Assembly: GCA_963923035.1 (NCBI GenBank)
Contig: CAWUKT010000021.1
Coordinates: forward strand, 24,364 to 88,363
DNA from: CAWUKT01 sp963923035
GTDB taxonomy: Bacteria > Bacteroidota > Bacteroidia > J057 > JADKCL01
Reading direction: 5' to 3'
Length of the DNA stretch: 64,000 nucleotides
Both the position numbers and the translations under genes were made by a program. The notes below the pieces were generated by a model. It did no database searches and was not told where the DNA came from. It saw nothing but the letters and a program-made list of their open reading frames with translations. Shown here in pieces: positions 32,701 to 41,217 of this stretch; the stretch's first letter is position 1, and each line of letters starts with the position of its first letter.

Positions 32701-34966
32701 TGATGGGGTTACCAATGGAATCTCGAGCACCGGACTTGTGGCTCCATCTCAATTGGGGGCCGGTGTGTTTTTGGTTCATTGTCAGGTCGAAGGAGCAAGT
32801 TGCCAAGATACCATGGCATCGTCCGATTCTTTGCGTATCATCGCACCGGAGCAGCCCTTTATTTCCTACGATACCAGCTTGTTTTGTCAGAGTTTGGGAG
32901 AAGTTTCTCCAGATTCCATCACGCATTCCGGAGGGACCTGGTCGACCAATCTACCCTACAGTATTATAGACAACGCCGGGAAAGTGGACCTGACATCGTT
33001 TATTTCTCAGACTACTTTTGAGGTCTTCTATGAGATTCAGTCGCCTTGCAATGCGACGGGAAGTTTTTCGATGACGGTCGAGATCGACGAAGACATGGCT
33101 TTCAGCTACGATAAGACGGTGTATTGTTCAGAAGACCTGAACATCAGTCCGACTATTCTGGGCACGCAAGGAGGTACATTTATCTCCGATCCTCCGATCG
33201 GAACCGCTCTGGCCAACAATGGGACCATTGACCTGGATGGGGACACCCTGGGCATGATCCCGGACGATACTGAATTTACTTTCGAGGTCACCCGCTATTC
33301 TTTCGGATACTGCCCGGATACCGCGAGTTACGAGTTGACGGTCGCCGGAGCAGCCGATGCCAGCTTCGCGTACGATGCTGATCGCTATTGCGATGACACG
33401 GATTCGATTGAGGTGAAGACGGGTAGTGTGGTGAATCCGGGAGGGACCTACAAATGGGATGATGGGACCTACGTTGGGTTGGATACGGGCAGTGGAACGG
33501 TCACGGTGGGCGAGTTGCTTCCTGGTGAATATACTGTTGAATACACAGTGGAGAGCAATGGGTGTCCTGGGATCTCGGAGGACAAATTTGAGATTGTGAA
33601 GTATGATTCTACCTTTTCTATGGTACTTTCAGAGGATACCGTTTGTACTTCCGATACAGTTTGGGTGGATATCAATTTGAATGGCCGCCCGGGCAATTCG
33701 GACAGCGAGCCCGCCGGATTCAATATTCGGCAGTATATGGACACAGATACGTTTTACTTGTTAGGGGAGAACCAGGGGCTTGGGGCTGGAGAGGAAGTTA
33801 ATTATGAGGTGAGCTATCAATTGACAGGGGTTTGTGGAGAAGAAGCCCAAGAGTCTCTTTTACTCATTGCTCCGGTGGAAGCTGAATTGATGTATGATAC
33901 CTATCATTGTACCAATGAACCGAATTTCTTTCCCACGATCGTCTCTCCTGGCGGCGGGAGATATTGGATGGTAGACCAAAATGGAGCCATTCTAAATGAT
34001 GACAGTCAAATTGATACGTTGTGGGGAGAGGTCAAGCTTGAGGCTCTTCATGGGGAAGGACAAAGAGAGCTTACAGTGGTGTACCAAACGGAAGGGCGCT
34101 GCCCTGATATGGCCGAGGTAGAAATCTTCTTGTTTGACTCAGTGGACTTTAAAATTGATAGTGGTAGGACCGAATACTGTTGGTTAGAACTTCCTGAGCC
34201 CGTCTCAACGGATGCGATGTTTCCGGATAGAATCACTTATTCGCTGTTTGACTCTCATGGCAAACAGATAAGGATATCGAATGGAACCGAATTTGTATTT
34301 GATCCTGCTGATACGCTATACAACGGAGCTTACTTGGAGGTGGCCATAGTTGACAATGAATATTGTACTATGACAAGGAGGCAAACCTATGCCATCTATA
34401 CTAAACCCATTCTGACTCCTTTGAAGGACAAGTACATCAATGAGCCGGAGCAGGAAATCGCGTTGAACTTGGAATCCAATATCCCGGGAGTCAGTGTTGA
34501 ATACTATTGGTCCGATACATTGGGAACCATATTAAGCGAAGGGGATATTTTATTTCCGGGAATAGTGGATAGCATAGCTAGTTTCTTGACTGTTCCTGAT
34601 CGTAGCCTCAATCGGGAGAGCGATAGCTTGTTCCTTGAATTGCAATCGATATTTGGAACCTGTTCCAGTGAAGTAGTAACCGTTCTATTCCTCCTCAACC
34701 CCGAAACCGACGAGATCTTCATCCCCGAAGTCTTCACCCCCAATGGCGACAACTTCAACGACACCTGGCAGGTCCAGTGGATCGACGCCATCAAGCCCGA
34801 AGAGTACCGCATCGAAGTCTACAACCGGGCCCACGGGCTGGTCTATGACATGCGCAAGTTGCACCCCAACTGGGACGGCGGCCTGCTCCCAGATGGCGTC
34901 TATTGGTGGCGCTTGTTCCACCGCGAACAACCCATTGAGGCGGGAGGCGTGACCATCCGCCGTTGA
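29798..34966 (+). CDS. Giant T9SS type B (gliding-motility-associated C-terminal domain) surface protein
   Basis: The start is placed at ATG 29798, which opens a signal peptide (MKTHTLCIPLFCLLMWGGGMVWGQ). The 1722-aa product is built of many repeated beta-sandwich units of about 90-110 aa, each with CxN/CP..V turns and YCxxD motifs (FCTVDNTLYSP, YCEGDLQLP, YCSEDLNISP, YCDDTDSIE). It ends in a type B sorting domain: IFIPEVFTPNGDNFNDTW, ...NWDGGLLPDGVYWW. It is expected to be secreted by T9SS and displayed at the surface as an adhesin. The PorP/SprF-like gene begins 33 bp downstream, the classic T9SS type B pairing. GC rises sharply at about 34,680, exactly where the sorting domain begins. Confidence 0.92.
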   Translation: MKTHTLCIPLFCLLMWGGGMVWGQFSITSITAVNPSSQPGNGDFCAGTEIDIVGQGFDDPINYTYEVEIDGDPHSFTRIAPTIFRCRIDETLSGNKQNVTVIRTHKTNNTPPDGVTKKIDIVGLVEVSYPVTEFCSDPNASIVPSYNGGGAGDVTFTCNQCQFVSLQTNGPGNGTLTPAQVNGTSSYTVQVSYTQVGCAENTETFNLTQRPSPGISEFYYTLPGSSTQVNKFCRTMDPNPVVNASPLGQSYNFQAAPGNPSSVGKTLFLNNSNGVFALNSSDPGTYEVTFNPDPDFCKTPFSQTITIHDPDQVQVDYVQSVYCKNDANPIAMVNSPSGGQFEVPTGSGIVFADLTTGEIDITQSLNSGLGPQFDWAYRTSGDCPVLVGGTVSIHEVTAGFSLPDSVCLAGGDILATGIQGPGEFSVQGPNNFSLSGIDNDDRDIIFASQLDLFDPLNSGTGVYTVTYDMDYDQGSCTDVYQETIKVVAPEVPTFGYGGGPFCTVDNTLYSPNLSSTNPSFSPVGYQSLPAAGIALNASTGVIDPFSSILPGTYTIQLDYLSNGCPKTISDTVTIQLPQPTLLNYTGQTAINGRISLCGNGQVVVPDAGIGVTGTYSWQASHSGQLHLNSNTGNIDPGQSDPGSYTVTFVPGISFCKQTAALTVEIIDLNASIVYPQWEYCEGDLQLPVPNSLGFNPDSIVYFLDPVLSTGVLTNNQMDPATGRFNINLVPSGDYYVKCSLQYQGCSTVLTAANPVVVKKPAQLSFVLDSVDICGLYPDNIGFTAAPGDPGSVVSYISSSSDFSIDSLTSMISYTGGGSPGTHTFEYSYESNGCPGTSTATLELDAPSSYSFDYGNALGPAILCENGGSTSPQLSLSIPGTFSYTSFQPGGTLDLSMSGVINPQNSNRGTYEVTFIPDPGLCYEPDSVEVSIEGIDFFFTYGAGGHCTNGGAFFPTTSSTSGLATTYWIDGVTNGISSTGLVAPSQLGAGVFLVHCQVEGASCQDTMASSDSLRIIAPEQPFISYDTSLFCQSLGEVSPDSITHSGGTWSTNLPYSIIDNAGKVDLTSFISQTTFEVFYEIQSPCNATGSFSMTVEIDEDMAFSYDKTVYCSEDLNISPTILGTQGGTFISDPPIGTALANNGTIDLDGDTLGMIPDDTEFTFEVTRYSFGYCPDTASYELTVAGAADASFAYDADRYCDDTDSIEVKTGSVVNPGGTYKWDDGTYVGLDTGSGTVTVGELLPGEYTVEYTVESNGCPGISEDKFEIVKYDSTFSMVLSEDTVCTSDTVWVDINLNGRPGNSDSEPAGFNIRQYMDTDTFYLLGENQGLGAGEEVNYEVSYQLTGVCGEEAQESLLLIAPVEAELMYDTYHCTNEPNFFPTIVSPGGGRYWMVDQNGAILNDDSQIDTLWGEVKLEALHGEGQRELTVVYQTEGRCPDMAEVEIFLFDSVDFKIDSGRTEYCWLELPEPVSTDAMFPDRITYSLFDSHGKQIRISNGTEFVFDPADTLYNGAYLEVAIVDNEYCTMTRRQTYAIYTKPILTPLKDKYINEPEQEIALNLESNIPGVSVEYYWSDTLGTILSEGDILFPGIVDSIASFLTVPDRSLNRESDSLFLELQSIFGTCSSEVVTVLFLLNPETDEIFIPEVFTPNGDNFNDTWQVQWIDAIKPEEYRIEVYNRAHGLVYDMRKLHPNWDGGLLPDGVYWWRLFHREQPIEAGGVTIRR

Positions 34967-34999
34967 GTTCCATTTCCATTCACATTTGACTTCAATCCC

Positions 35000-36835
35000 A
35001 TGAAATACATCTTTGTTTTCGCAGCCTTGCTGTGTGCCAGCACCTTCCTGCCCGGCCAGCAAATGCCCCTCTTCAATACCCAATTGCTCCACCAGGACTT
35101 CACCAATCCCGGCAGCTTCCCCGACGCCGATGTCCACAGCATCCGCATGGGCCATACCCACCGGGAGGTCCAGGTGGCCGGGTGGAATTCCTCGGCCCAG
35201 TACATCCGCTTCCAAAGCCGCCCCATGGTCTTCAGCGACCGCTTCAGCTGGGGAGTGACCGCGACCAATGACCAGATCCACACCGATCAACGGATCGGTT
35301 TCTCCCCGAGCATGAGCGTCGCCGTGCTCAAAACCAGCACCATGCGGGCCTCCGTCGGCATTTCCGCCGGGATGCTCATTTTCCAATCCAACTACGGCGG
35401 CCGCAACATCTACAACCGCAACGACCCCCGCCTGTCTCAGAATACCAGCTCCGTCCAGATCGACGCCGGGATGGGCGGCCAGTTTGCCTATTCCGAGAAC
35501 AAGGTCCGGGCCCACGCCGGAGTCGCCTTCCAACAATTGCCGGGTCAGTTTCTTGACAGTGAGTCATTTACTATGCGGCCAGTGCCCCATTGGACGGGTG
35601 AGCTGACGGCCATGTATTCGCCGCTGTACAACCTGTACGTCGGGCCGCGGCTGTTTTACCGGGATGTGTACGGCGTGGAAGTGGATGAAAATGGCGTTGA
35701 GACTCCCCGGGAGTTTGGTGGGGGGCAAATGGACATTGGTCTTACGGCCCAATTGGCGCGGCAGGACATCTGGATCACGGCGGCCTACCGGACCACCAAC
35801 AGCGCCCTCACCACCGGCTTCGGGATGCAGCTCATGGGCAGCGATACCGCCGCCAACCCCTACGACCCCGCCAATTTCCTCAAGATGAACGCCAGCTTTT
35901 CCTATCCCCTTCAAAGCGGAGCGGGACCGGCGGTCGAGCTCGGCCTCCAATGGCAATTCAACCAGCCGCGGAAGGTGGAGGTCATCGATACCCTGCGTTG
36001 GGCGCGCCCCTTTTGGAAGACCGAAACCTGGATGACCGCCCACGAAGAGGAGTTCCTCGCCCCGAATGCGCCCCTCGAATTGCAGGCCTTTCAGCAGGTG
36101 AGCGGCCGCAATGTCTACCTGAGTTACGAATTCCCGGACATGAGCTTGTTGTACAAGGGAGAAGATTTTTACCTGAGCGATACCCTGGTGCGGCACATTG
36201 GCATGGAATGGGAGGGGATGGACGGTTTGATGCAGGGCTTGGTCAATGAATCCATCCGGGAAGCCCTGACGCCCGATACGGCGCGGATCCGGGACAAAGA
36301 GAATCTGGAACCATTGCAAAACCTCTCCTGGGTGGAGTTCTATGCGTTTTTGCGGACGGACGAACAGATGGCGGGCTTTTGTTCGGATGTGGTCTATGAG
36401 GGGGGATTGGCCGGGGAAATGGTCTCCGGCGATACGTTGCGGATGGATGTGGTGGTGGATGACAAAGACACGACCTTGATGGTGGTGGAGGGCCGTTGCA
36501 TGACCTACCTGGAATTGGCGGCGCTGAAGTTGACGGTGATGCGGAGCCGCTTCCACTATACGTTCCAGGAGCGTTATGCGGGTGATTTCCGCTTTGTCTA
36601 CGAGGGTAGCTACATCGATCCCTTTGATCCTGACAACCGTCCGCCGATCCGCTGCAAGAAGCCGCGGATTGTGACGAACCACCCGCATATGCAGGTGTTC
36701 CAAACGAATTACATCGACATGAAGTTTCGGCGCTACGAGAAGTACCTGGAGGCGGGCAATGGCCAGTGGACGCCACGGGTGCCGAAGGAACTTCGGGAAG
36801 CGCAAATCGACCGCCGGGTCTCCGGCGAAGAATAA
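35000..36835 (+). CDS. PorP/SprF-family outer-membrane protein with long C-terminal extension
   Basis: The 611-aa product has a signal peptide (MKYIFVFAALLCASTFLPGQ). Residues about 20-330 show the PorP/SprF layout: FNTQLLHQDFTNPGSF near the start, alternating strands, LYVGPRLFYRD and ITAAYRTTNSALTTGFGMQL. PorP/SprF proteins partner T9SS type B cargo for surface anchoring or secretion. The family is usually near 300-350 aa; here about 270 extra residues follow (VDTLRWARPFW to the end), rich in acidic and aromatic residues and of unrecognised family. It is 33 bp downstream of the adhesin gene, so the two form one operon. Confidence 0.87.
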   Translation: MKYIFVFAALLCASTFLPGQQMPLFNTQLLHQDFTNPGSFPDADVHSIRMGHTHREVQVAGWNSSAQYIRFQSRPMVFSDRFSWGVTATNDQIHTDQRIGFSPSMSVAVLKTSTMRASVGISAGMLIFQSNYGGRNIYNRNDPRLSQNTSSVQIDAGMGGQFAYSENKVRAHAGVAFQQLPGQFLDSESFTMRPVPHWTGELTAMYSPLYNLYVGPRLFYRDVYGVEVDENGVETPREFGGGQMDIGLTAQLARQDIWITAAYRTTNSALTTGFGMQLMGSDTAANPYDPANFLKMNASFSYPLQSGAGPAVELGLQWQFNQPRKVEVIDTLRWARPFWKTETWMTAHEEEFLAPNAPLELQAFQQVSGRNVYLSYEFPDMSLLYKGEDFYLSDTLVRHIGMEWEGMDGLMQGLVNESIREALTPDTARIRDKENLEPLQNLSWVEFYAFLRTDEQMAGFCSDVVYEGGLAGEMVSGDTLRMDVVVDDKDTTLMVVEGRCMTYLELAALKLTVMRSRFHYTFQERYAGDFRFVYEGSYIDPFDPDNRPPIRCKKPRIVTNHPHMQVFQTNYIDMKFRRYEKYLEAGNGQWTPRVPKELREAQIDRRVSGEE

Positions 36836-36863
36836 AGGTTAGTCAATATTGTTTTTAGTCCAG

Positions 36864-36890
36864 CCCGCCGGGAGACCGGTGGGTTTTTTT
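36864..36890 (+). terminator. Terminator of the adhesin/PorP operon
   Basis: CCCGCCGG-gaga-CCGGTGGG (one wobble) followed by seven T. Confidence 0.88.
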
Positions 36891-37014
36891 GTTGAGATTT
36901 TGAGGGTTGTTTCTGAAACAATGTCCGTTAACAATATGGGGCAATTTGTTCTGGTAAAAGTTTGATTCAGCAGTTAAGGGATTGGTTAGTGGCAATAAAT
37001 AGGTGAGTATTTCT

Positions 37015-37039
37015 GTTAACAATGTCCAAATAACGTTAT
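37015..37039 (+). promoter_or_regulatory. GTTAAC-N14-GTTAT motif, copy 3
   Basis: GTTAAC, AATGTCCAAATAAC, GTTAT; it ends 63 bp upstream of the ATG at 37103. A partial copy (GTTAAC without the second half) lies at 36927-36932. Confidence 0.6.
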
Positions 37040-37102
37040 GTGGATTCCAGTTGAAAAGTGGGACCATTGGGCATTGTTAATTATCTAAACCAAGACAGCA
37101 TT

Positions 37103-37627
37103 ATGGACATTAGCTCGTTTAGAGTTGTAGGTATCTACTGTGACTTAAATACATCTGGTCTCGGTATCACAACTCACCTAACAATGAAAGGCGTACTTGA
37201 GAAGGTACAAAGCCATTTTCATGAATTCACATTCTCTCAAAGGGATAGTCATATAAAACTTGGATATCGGTTTAATCACAACTCAAGAAAACCTGTATTT
37301 GCTTCCCATCGCCCCTCCGAAGGAAATAGGGAAATTAACGCCTATTTGCAGGTCCCTCAAAAGACCCCGGCTCCAATTTGGGATTTTGCGATTACCCTAT
37401 GTTATCGGCTTGGGGGCCGTGACACCTTTACCGAACTCACGGTATATCCTCCCCAGTTTGACTCTGAGAAGTTGCAGGATATTATTGATAGGGATAGCCG
37501 CCCCTGGGCAAGTCAGATTAAAATTACTCAGGTAAAAATCGATATTCGGCCTGTGGCAAAGGTTTTGAATTACAATGGTTTAGCTTCTCTTGTAGAAGGA
37601 TTTAAATCTAATTCCCCAGCTAATTAA
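37103..37627 (+). CDS. AT-rich hypothetical protein
   Basis: The 174-aa product starts at MDISSFRVVGIY; the upstream in-frame GTG-type extension is unlikely. It is predicted mixed alpha/beta and soluble (ITHLTMKGVLEKVQSHFHEF, YRLGGRDTFTELTVYPPQF), with no signal peptide and no family that I recognise. Its base composition is well below that of the neighbouring operons, as is that of the next gene 21 bp downstream, suggesting a transferred two-gene unit. A GTTAAC-N14-GTTAT motif lies upstream. Confidence 0.65.
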   Translation: MDISSFRVVGIYCDLNTSGLGITTHLTMKGVLEKVQSHFHEFTFSQRDSHIKLGYRFNHNSRKPVFASHRPSEGNREINAYLQVPQKTPAPIWDFAITLCYRLGGRDTFTELTVYPPQFDSEKLQDIIDRDSRPWASQIKITQVKIDIRPVAKVLNYNGLASLVEGFKSNSPAN

Positions 37628-37648
37628 ACCCCATAAAAAACACTCAGT

Positions 37649-38113
37649 ATGTCAGCATTTGATTACTTCCTGTCTGTAGACGGTTTAAGATTTTATTCTA
37701 GGATTTTTTCCGATAAGAAACCTCATTTCACAGTGAGGGAGCTTATTGATGACTTCAAACAGCAAGGTTTAAGTTACACCACGACTCGTAGCGGAGATCT
37801 CAAAAGAATAGAGTTTAATGGGCATGCCCTGGATGCCGGAACTCCCTTTGGAAGCCTGACCAACGTCTGGCAGTTTTATCGTTACGGCAATGTAAGAGGT
37901 TATAACGAGCCTTTTTTTCGACTCTATACAGATCGTGTTAATTATAGGAACTGTTATTTAAACAGAAATGACCCGGTACGTCCTGTGAGCCCCGGGCTTA
38001 TTCGTCAAGCCGACCAATTTGGCGTCCTGTTTCGACTCGTTCCGATTCGAATTTCTCCTCAGGCTTACCATCTCCGCTTCGGAGAGTATCCTGAAGGATA
38101 CGAACCTGAATAA
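37649..38113 (+). CDS. AT-rich hypothetical protein
   Basis: This 154-aa soluble protein (MSAFDYFLSVDGLRFYSRIF) has many aromatic and Arg residues in its second half (NVWQFYRYGNVRGYNEPFFRLYTDRVNYRN). No family is recognised. It follows the preceding orphan by 21 bp and shares its low GC, so they are probably cotranscribed and acquired together; function unknown. Confidence 0.65.
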   Translation: MSAFDYFLSVDGLRFYSRIFSDKKPHFTVRELIDDFKQQGLSYTTTRSGDLKRIEFNGHALDAGTPFGSLTNVWQFYRYGNVRGYNEPFFRLYTDRVNYRNCYLNRNDPVRPVSPGLIRQADQFGVLFRLVPIRISPQAYHLRFGEYPEGYEPE

Positions 38114-38156
38114 GAAAAAATAACCCAACCGTTCTTTCCCGAAAAACCCTTTTCCT

Positions 38157-38180
38157 CCGGCGCGGCATTCACCGCGCCGG
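38157..38180. terminator. Strong GC hairpin after the orphan pair
   Basis: CCGGCGCGG-cattca-CCGCGCCGG is a perfect 9-bp stem. The following TGGCATTTCT is only weakly U-rich, so it is a likely but imperfect terminator. Confidence 0.5.
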
Positions 38181-38291
38181 TGGCATTTCTCCCCATTCCA
38201 TCGACAAACACCCCGAAGCCAGCGACATAACCCTCCGATCTGTCTGTTTTTTCCTAGCTTTTCCTTTTTAGGATCAAAAGGAGACTAGGAT

Positions 38292-39713
38292 ATGGAAGAC
38301 AGCAAACTCGTCTACTTCCTCCGGCGGCTCAGCCGGAAGGAACGGCAAGAATTCAACCACTATGTCGCCTCGCCCCTGTTCAACGAGCGGGATACACTGC
38401 GCAGATTGTTGGAGGTGATCGAGGCTGAATTTGTCAGGGGGAAGGGGAAAATGACCCGGGAAGAGGTCTACCGGGCGGTTCACGGCGACAAGCCGTTCAA
38501 GGACGGCAGCCTGCGCACCCAGCTGAGCCACCTGTTCCGCCTGCTGCGGGACTTCCTGGCGTTTACCCGTTTTCGGGAGGAAACGACCCTGAAGGAACGG
38601 CTGCTCTTGCAGCGCCTCAACGACCTCAACGACCACCGCTATTTCCCCAGCTTGTACCAAAAGGCGGTCAAATCACTCCACAAGGAACAGCTCAATGCTT
38701 CCGATCACTTCTTCGAGTTGACGGTGTTGGAGGAGGAAATGGACCGGCACCTTTTCCTGCGGGGCAAGCGGCAGGACCGCGGGCTCATGTTGGAAGCCGT
38801 CACCCACGTGGGGTACAGCTTTTTGGTCCGCGCCTTTCGCTACCAGCTCCGGCTGCTCAACCTGGTGGACAATGTGGAGGAGGTTCCCCGGCCCGAGTTC
38901 ATCGAGGTGGCCATTGACTTTCTGCGCCAAAACCAGCTCAGTTTCCCCCTCGTCCTGCAATTGTACTACCGTTTCCTCAAAGCCTTCTCCCACCCCGAGC
39001 AGCTTACCTTGTTCAATGAGGCCCGGGAAGCCCTGGACGCCTGCCATGCCGAACTGCCGGCCTTAAATGTTCGGGAATTGTACCTGAATGCACTCAACTT
39101 CGGGGCCCGCCGCCTCAATGGGGGCGATTCAGACTTTCTCCCCCAGGTATTTGAGCTGTACCGGCAAATGCTGGACCTGGAAATCCTCCAGGTGGAAGGA
39201 CGCTTGTCCCCTTACCACTGCAAGAACATCGTGACGGTCGCTCTTCGCATGAAGAAATTCACCTGGGTCGAGACCTTTTTGAAGACCTGGGAAAACAAAA
39301 TCTATCCCGATCACATGGGGAATTGCTACCATTACAACCGGGGCATGGTACATTTTTTTCAAGGACAATGGGAGCGGGGGGAAAAGCACTTTAACCAGGT
39401 TTTGCAGAATTACCAGGACATCTACTACGGCCTCAATTCCCGGGGATATTTGCTCCAGATCTACTACGAGACCGGCCAAATTGAGAGCCTGGAGTCCCAG
39501 ATGAATGCGTTTCGGATGTTTCTTCAGCGGACCGAAGAACTGACGGTGCGGCGGAGACGTCAGTACATCTCCTTCATCAACCACCTCCGTCGCCTGATCA
39601 ACTGCGGGCCGGGGGACCGGGAGCGGATAGAGAAATTGCGGGAGGACATTGTGGGAAAGAAAACGGCGGGAATGGGAAAAGGATGGTTATTGGCCAAGCT
39701 GGGTGAATTGTAG
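38292..39713 (+). CDS. 473-aa helical (TPR-like) protein, paralogue 1
   Basis: No named family is recognised. The 473-aa protein is almost all alpha-helical: N-terminal SKLVYFLRRLSRKERQEFNHYV, central helix pairs (FVRAFRYQLRLLNLVD-like), and C-terminal TPR-like pairs (CYHYNRGMVHFFQGQWERGEKHF, YGLNSRGYLLQIYYETGQIESLE) followed by a basic helix with RQYISFINHLRRL. A second 473-aa protein at 54370-55791 has the same architecture and length (SKLEYFIEHVSQWEKDEF..., LDARSYLLRIYYENQDDRALE, NYQEFIRFFRRLV). A cytoplasmic scaffold role is plausible but unproven. Confidence 0.7.
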   Translation: MEDSKLVYFLRRLSRKERQEFNHYVASPLFNERDTLRRLLEVIEAEFVRGKGKMTREEVYRAVHGDKPFKDGSLRTQLSHLFRLLRDFLAFTRFREETTLKERLLLQRLNDLNDHRYFPSLYQKAVKSLHKEQLNASDHFFELTVLEEEMDRHLFLRGKRQDRGLMLEAVTHVGYSFLVRAFRYQLRLLNLVDNVEEVPRPEFIEVAIDFLRQNQLSFPLVLQLYYRFLKAFSHPEQLTLFNEAREALDACHAELPALNVRELYLNALNFGARRLNGGDSDFLPQVFELYRQMLDLEILQVEGRLSPYHCKNIVTVALRMKKFTWVETFLKTWENKIYPDHMGNCYHYNRGMVHFFQGQWERGEKHFNQVLQNYQDIYYGLNSRGYLLQIYYETGQIESLESQMNAFRMFLQRTEELTVRRRRQYISFINHLRRLINCGPGDRERIEKLREDIVGKKTAGMGKGWLLAKLGEL

Positions 39714-39938
39714 AGGGAAAATGGCGGGAAACCAAAGACCTTGGAGCTGCTTTTGGGAATCCCCCATCTACCCGATTCATGGGGGACCGTAAGGAGGATC
39801 GCGGCTGAAACCCATTTGGACGAAGCTGAAGCCATTTAAAGGAGGAATTCCTGACCACCAGCAACTTAGTGTCGATATGACAAATAATGAGGGCAAAAGA
39901 AAATGCTCCCTAACGGTCCTTCGTTTGGGTTAAATCCT

Positions 39939-39946
39939 TATCTTTG
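39939..39946 (+). promoter_or_regulatory. -7 promoter box of glutamate dehydrogenase
   Basis: TATCTTTG is an exact TAnnTTTG match, 17 bp upstream of the ATG at 39964, giving a short leader. No clear TTTG lies at -33. The rest of 39714-39938 shows nothing else. Confidence 0.6.
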
Positions 39947-39963
39947 CGGCAAATTTGTAGCTT

Positions 39964-41217
39964 ATGATCGAGACCCAACTTTCACCTACCCTGACCCGCC
40001 TCAAGGCATTTGAGAGCAAAGCTCCCGAAATCGTTTTTGAATGGCACGACCCCGAAACCGAAGCCGTCGGTTGGGTTGTTATCAACTCCCTGCGCGGTGG
40101 CGCAGCGGGAGGTGGAACCAGGATGCGAAAAGGTCTCAATCAGCACGAAGTGGTCTCCCTGGCGAAGACCATGGAAGTCAAATTCACCGTCTGCGGTCCC
40201 CAAATCGGTGGCGCCAAGTCCGGCATCAACTTCGATCCTGAGGATCCCCGCAAACACGGCGTCCTCGAACGCTGGTACAAGGCGGTCCTCCCCCTGCTCC
40301 AGAATTACTACGGCACCGGCGGCGACCTCAATGTCGATGAGATCAAAGAAGCGTTGCCCATCACCAAGAAGCTCGGCTTGCTCCACGTGCAGGAAGGCGT
40401 GGCGGTGGGCCATTTCCAGCCCCAGGGCTACGCCAAGGAAACCTTGATCGACCGCCTGCAAAAAGGCGTGAGCAAAGACCTGGACGACCCGCGCTACGAC
40501 CCCAATTCCGGTCAGGAATGGGTGGTCGCCGACATGATCACTGGTTGGGGCGTCGTGGAAGCCGTGCGCCACTACTACGGGATTTGGGGCAAGGATTGGC
40601 AGAACAAACGGGTCATCGTCCAGGGCTTCGGCAATGTCGGGGGCGCTGCGGCCTATTATATCAGCCAGTACGGCCTGCCCGTCGTCGGGATCATCGACCG
40701 CGATGGCGGTCTCCTGAAGCCGGAGGGTTTCACCCACGAAGAAATCAAGGAATTGTTCCTCACCCGCAAGGGCAATGCCCTGCACGCACCCGATATGATT
40801 CCTTTCGAGGAACTCAACGAGAAAATTTGGTCCGTCGACGCAGAGATTTTCCTGCCCTGCGCCCGCAGCCGCATCATCACCCGCGAGCAGGTGGACGAAC
40901 TGGCCGCGACCGGCATGGAGGTCGTTTCCTGTGGCGCGAACGTTCCGTTCGCCGACGAGGAAATCTTCCTCGGCCCGACCGCCATTCACGCTGACGAGCG
41001 CCTCGCCGTCATCCCGGACTTCGTCGCGAACTGCGGCATGGCCCGGGCCTTTGCCTACTTCATGGGCGGCCAGGGACCCCTCACCGACCACGAAATCTTC
41101 ACCGACGTCTCCGATACCATCGAGAACGCCCTGCGTGACATCCATACCCGCAGTGATTCCGATACCGGACTCTGGCAGACCGGCCTCGAAATCGCCCTCG
41201 ACAAGGTCCGCTTCTAA
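39964..41217 (+). CDS. Glu/Leu/Phe/Val-family dehydrogenase (glutamate dehydrogenase-like)
   Basis: This 417-aa enzyme has the family's N-terminal substrate domain (GGAAGGGTRMRKG, VCGPQIGGAKSGINFDP with the catalytic Lys, YYGTGGDLNVDE) and a Rossmann domain (VIVQGFGNVGGAAAYYISQYG, GIIDRDGG), then IFLPCARSRIITREQ and VVSCGANVPF. It interconverts an amino acid and its 2-oxo acid with NAD(P)H. The exact substrate (Glu or a branched-chain amino acid) cannot be read off. Its stop overlaps the stop of the convergent gene by 4 bp. Confidence 0.93.
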   Translation: MIETQLSPTLTRLKAFESKAPEIVFEWHDPETEAVGWVVINSLRGGAAGGGTRMRKGLNQHEVVSLAKTMEVKFTVCGPQIGGAKSGINFDPEDPRKHGVLERWYKAVLPLLQNYYGTGGDLNVDEIKEALPITKKLGLLHVQEGVAVGHFQPQGYAKETLIDRLQKGVSKDLDDPRYDPNSGQEWVVADMITGWGVVEAVRHYYGIWGKDWQNKRVIVQGFGNVGGAAAYYISQYGLPVVGIIDRDGGLLKPEGFTHEEIKELFLTRKGNALHAPDMIPFEELNEKIWSVDAEIFLPCARSRIITREQVDELAATGMEVVSCGANVPFADEEIFLGPTAIHADERLAVIPDFVANCGMARAFAYFMGGQGPLTDHEIFTDVSDTIENALRDIHTRSDSDTGLWQTGLEIALDKVRF

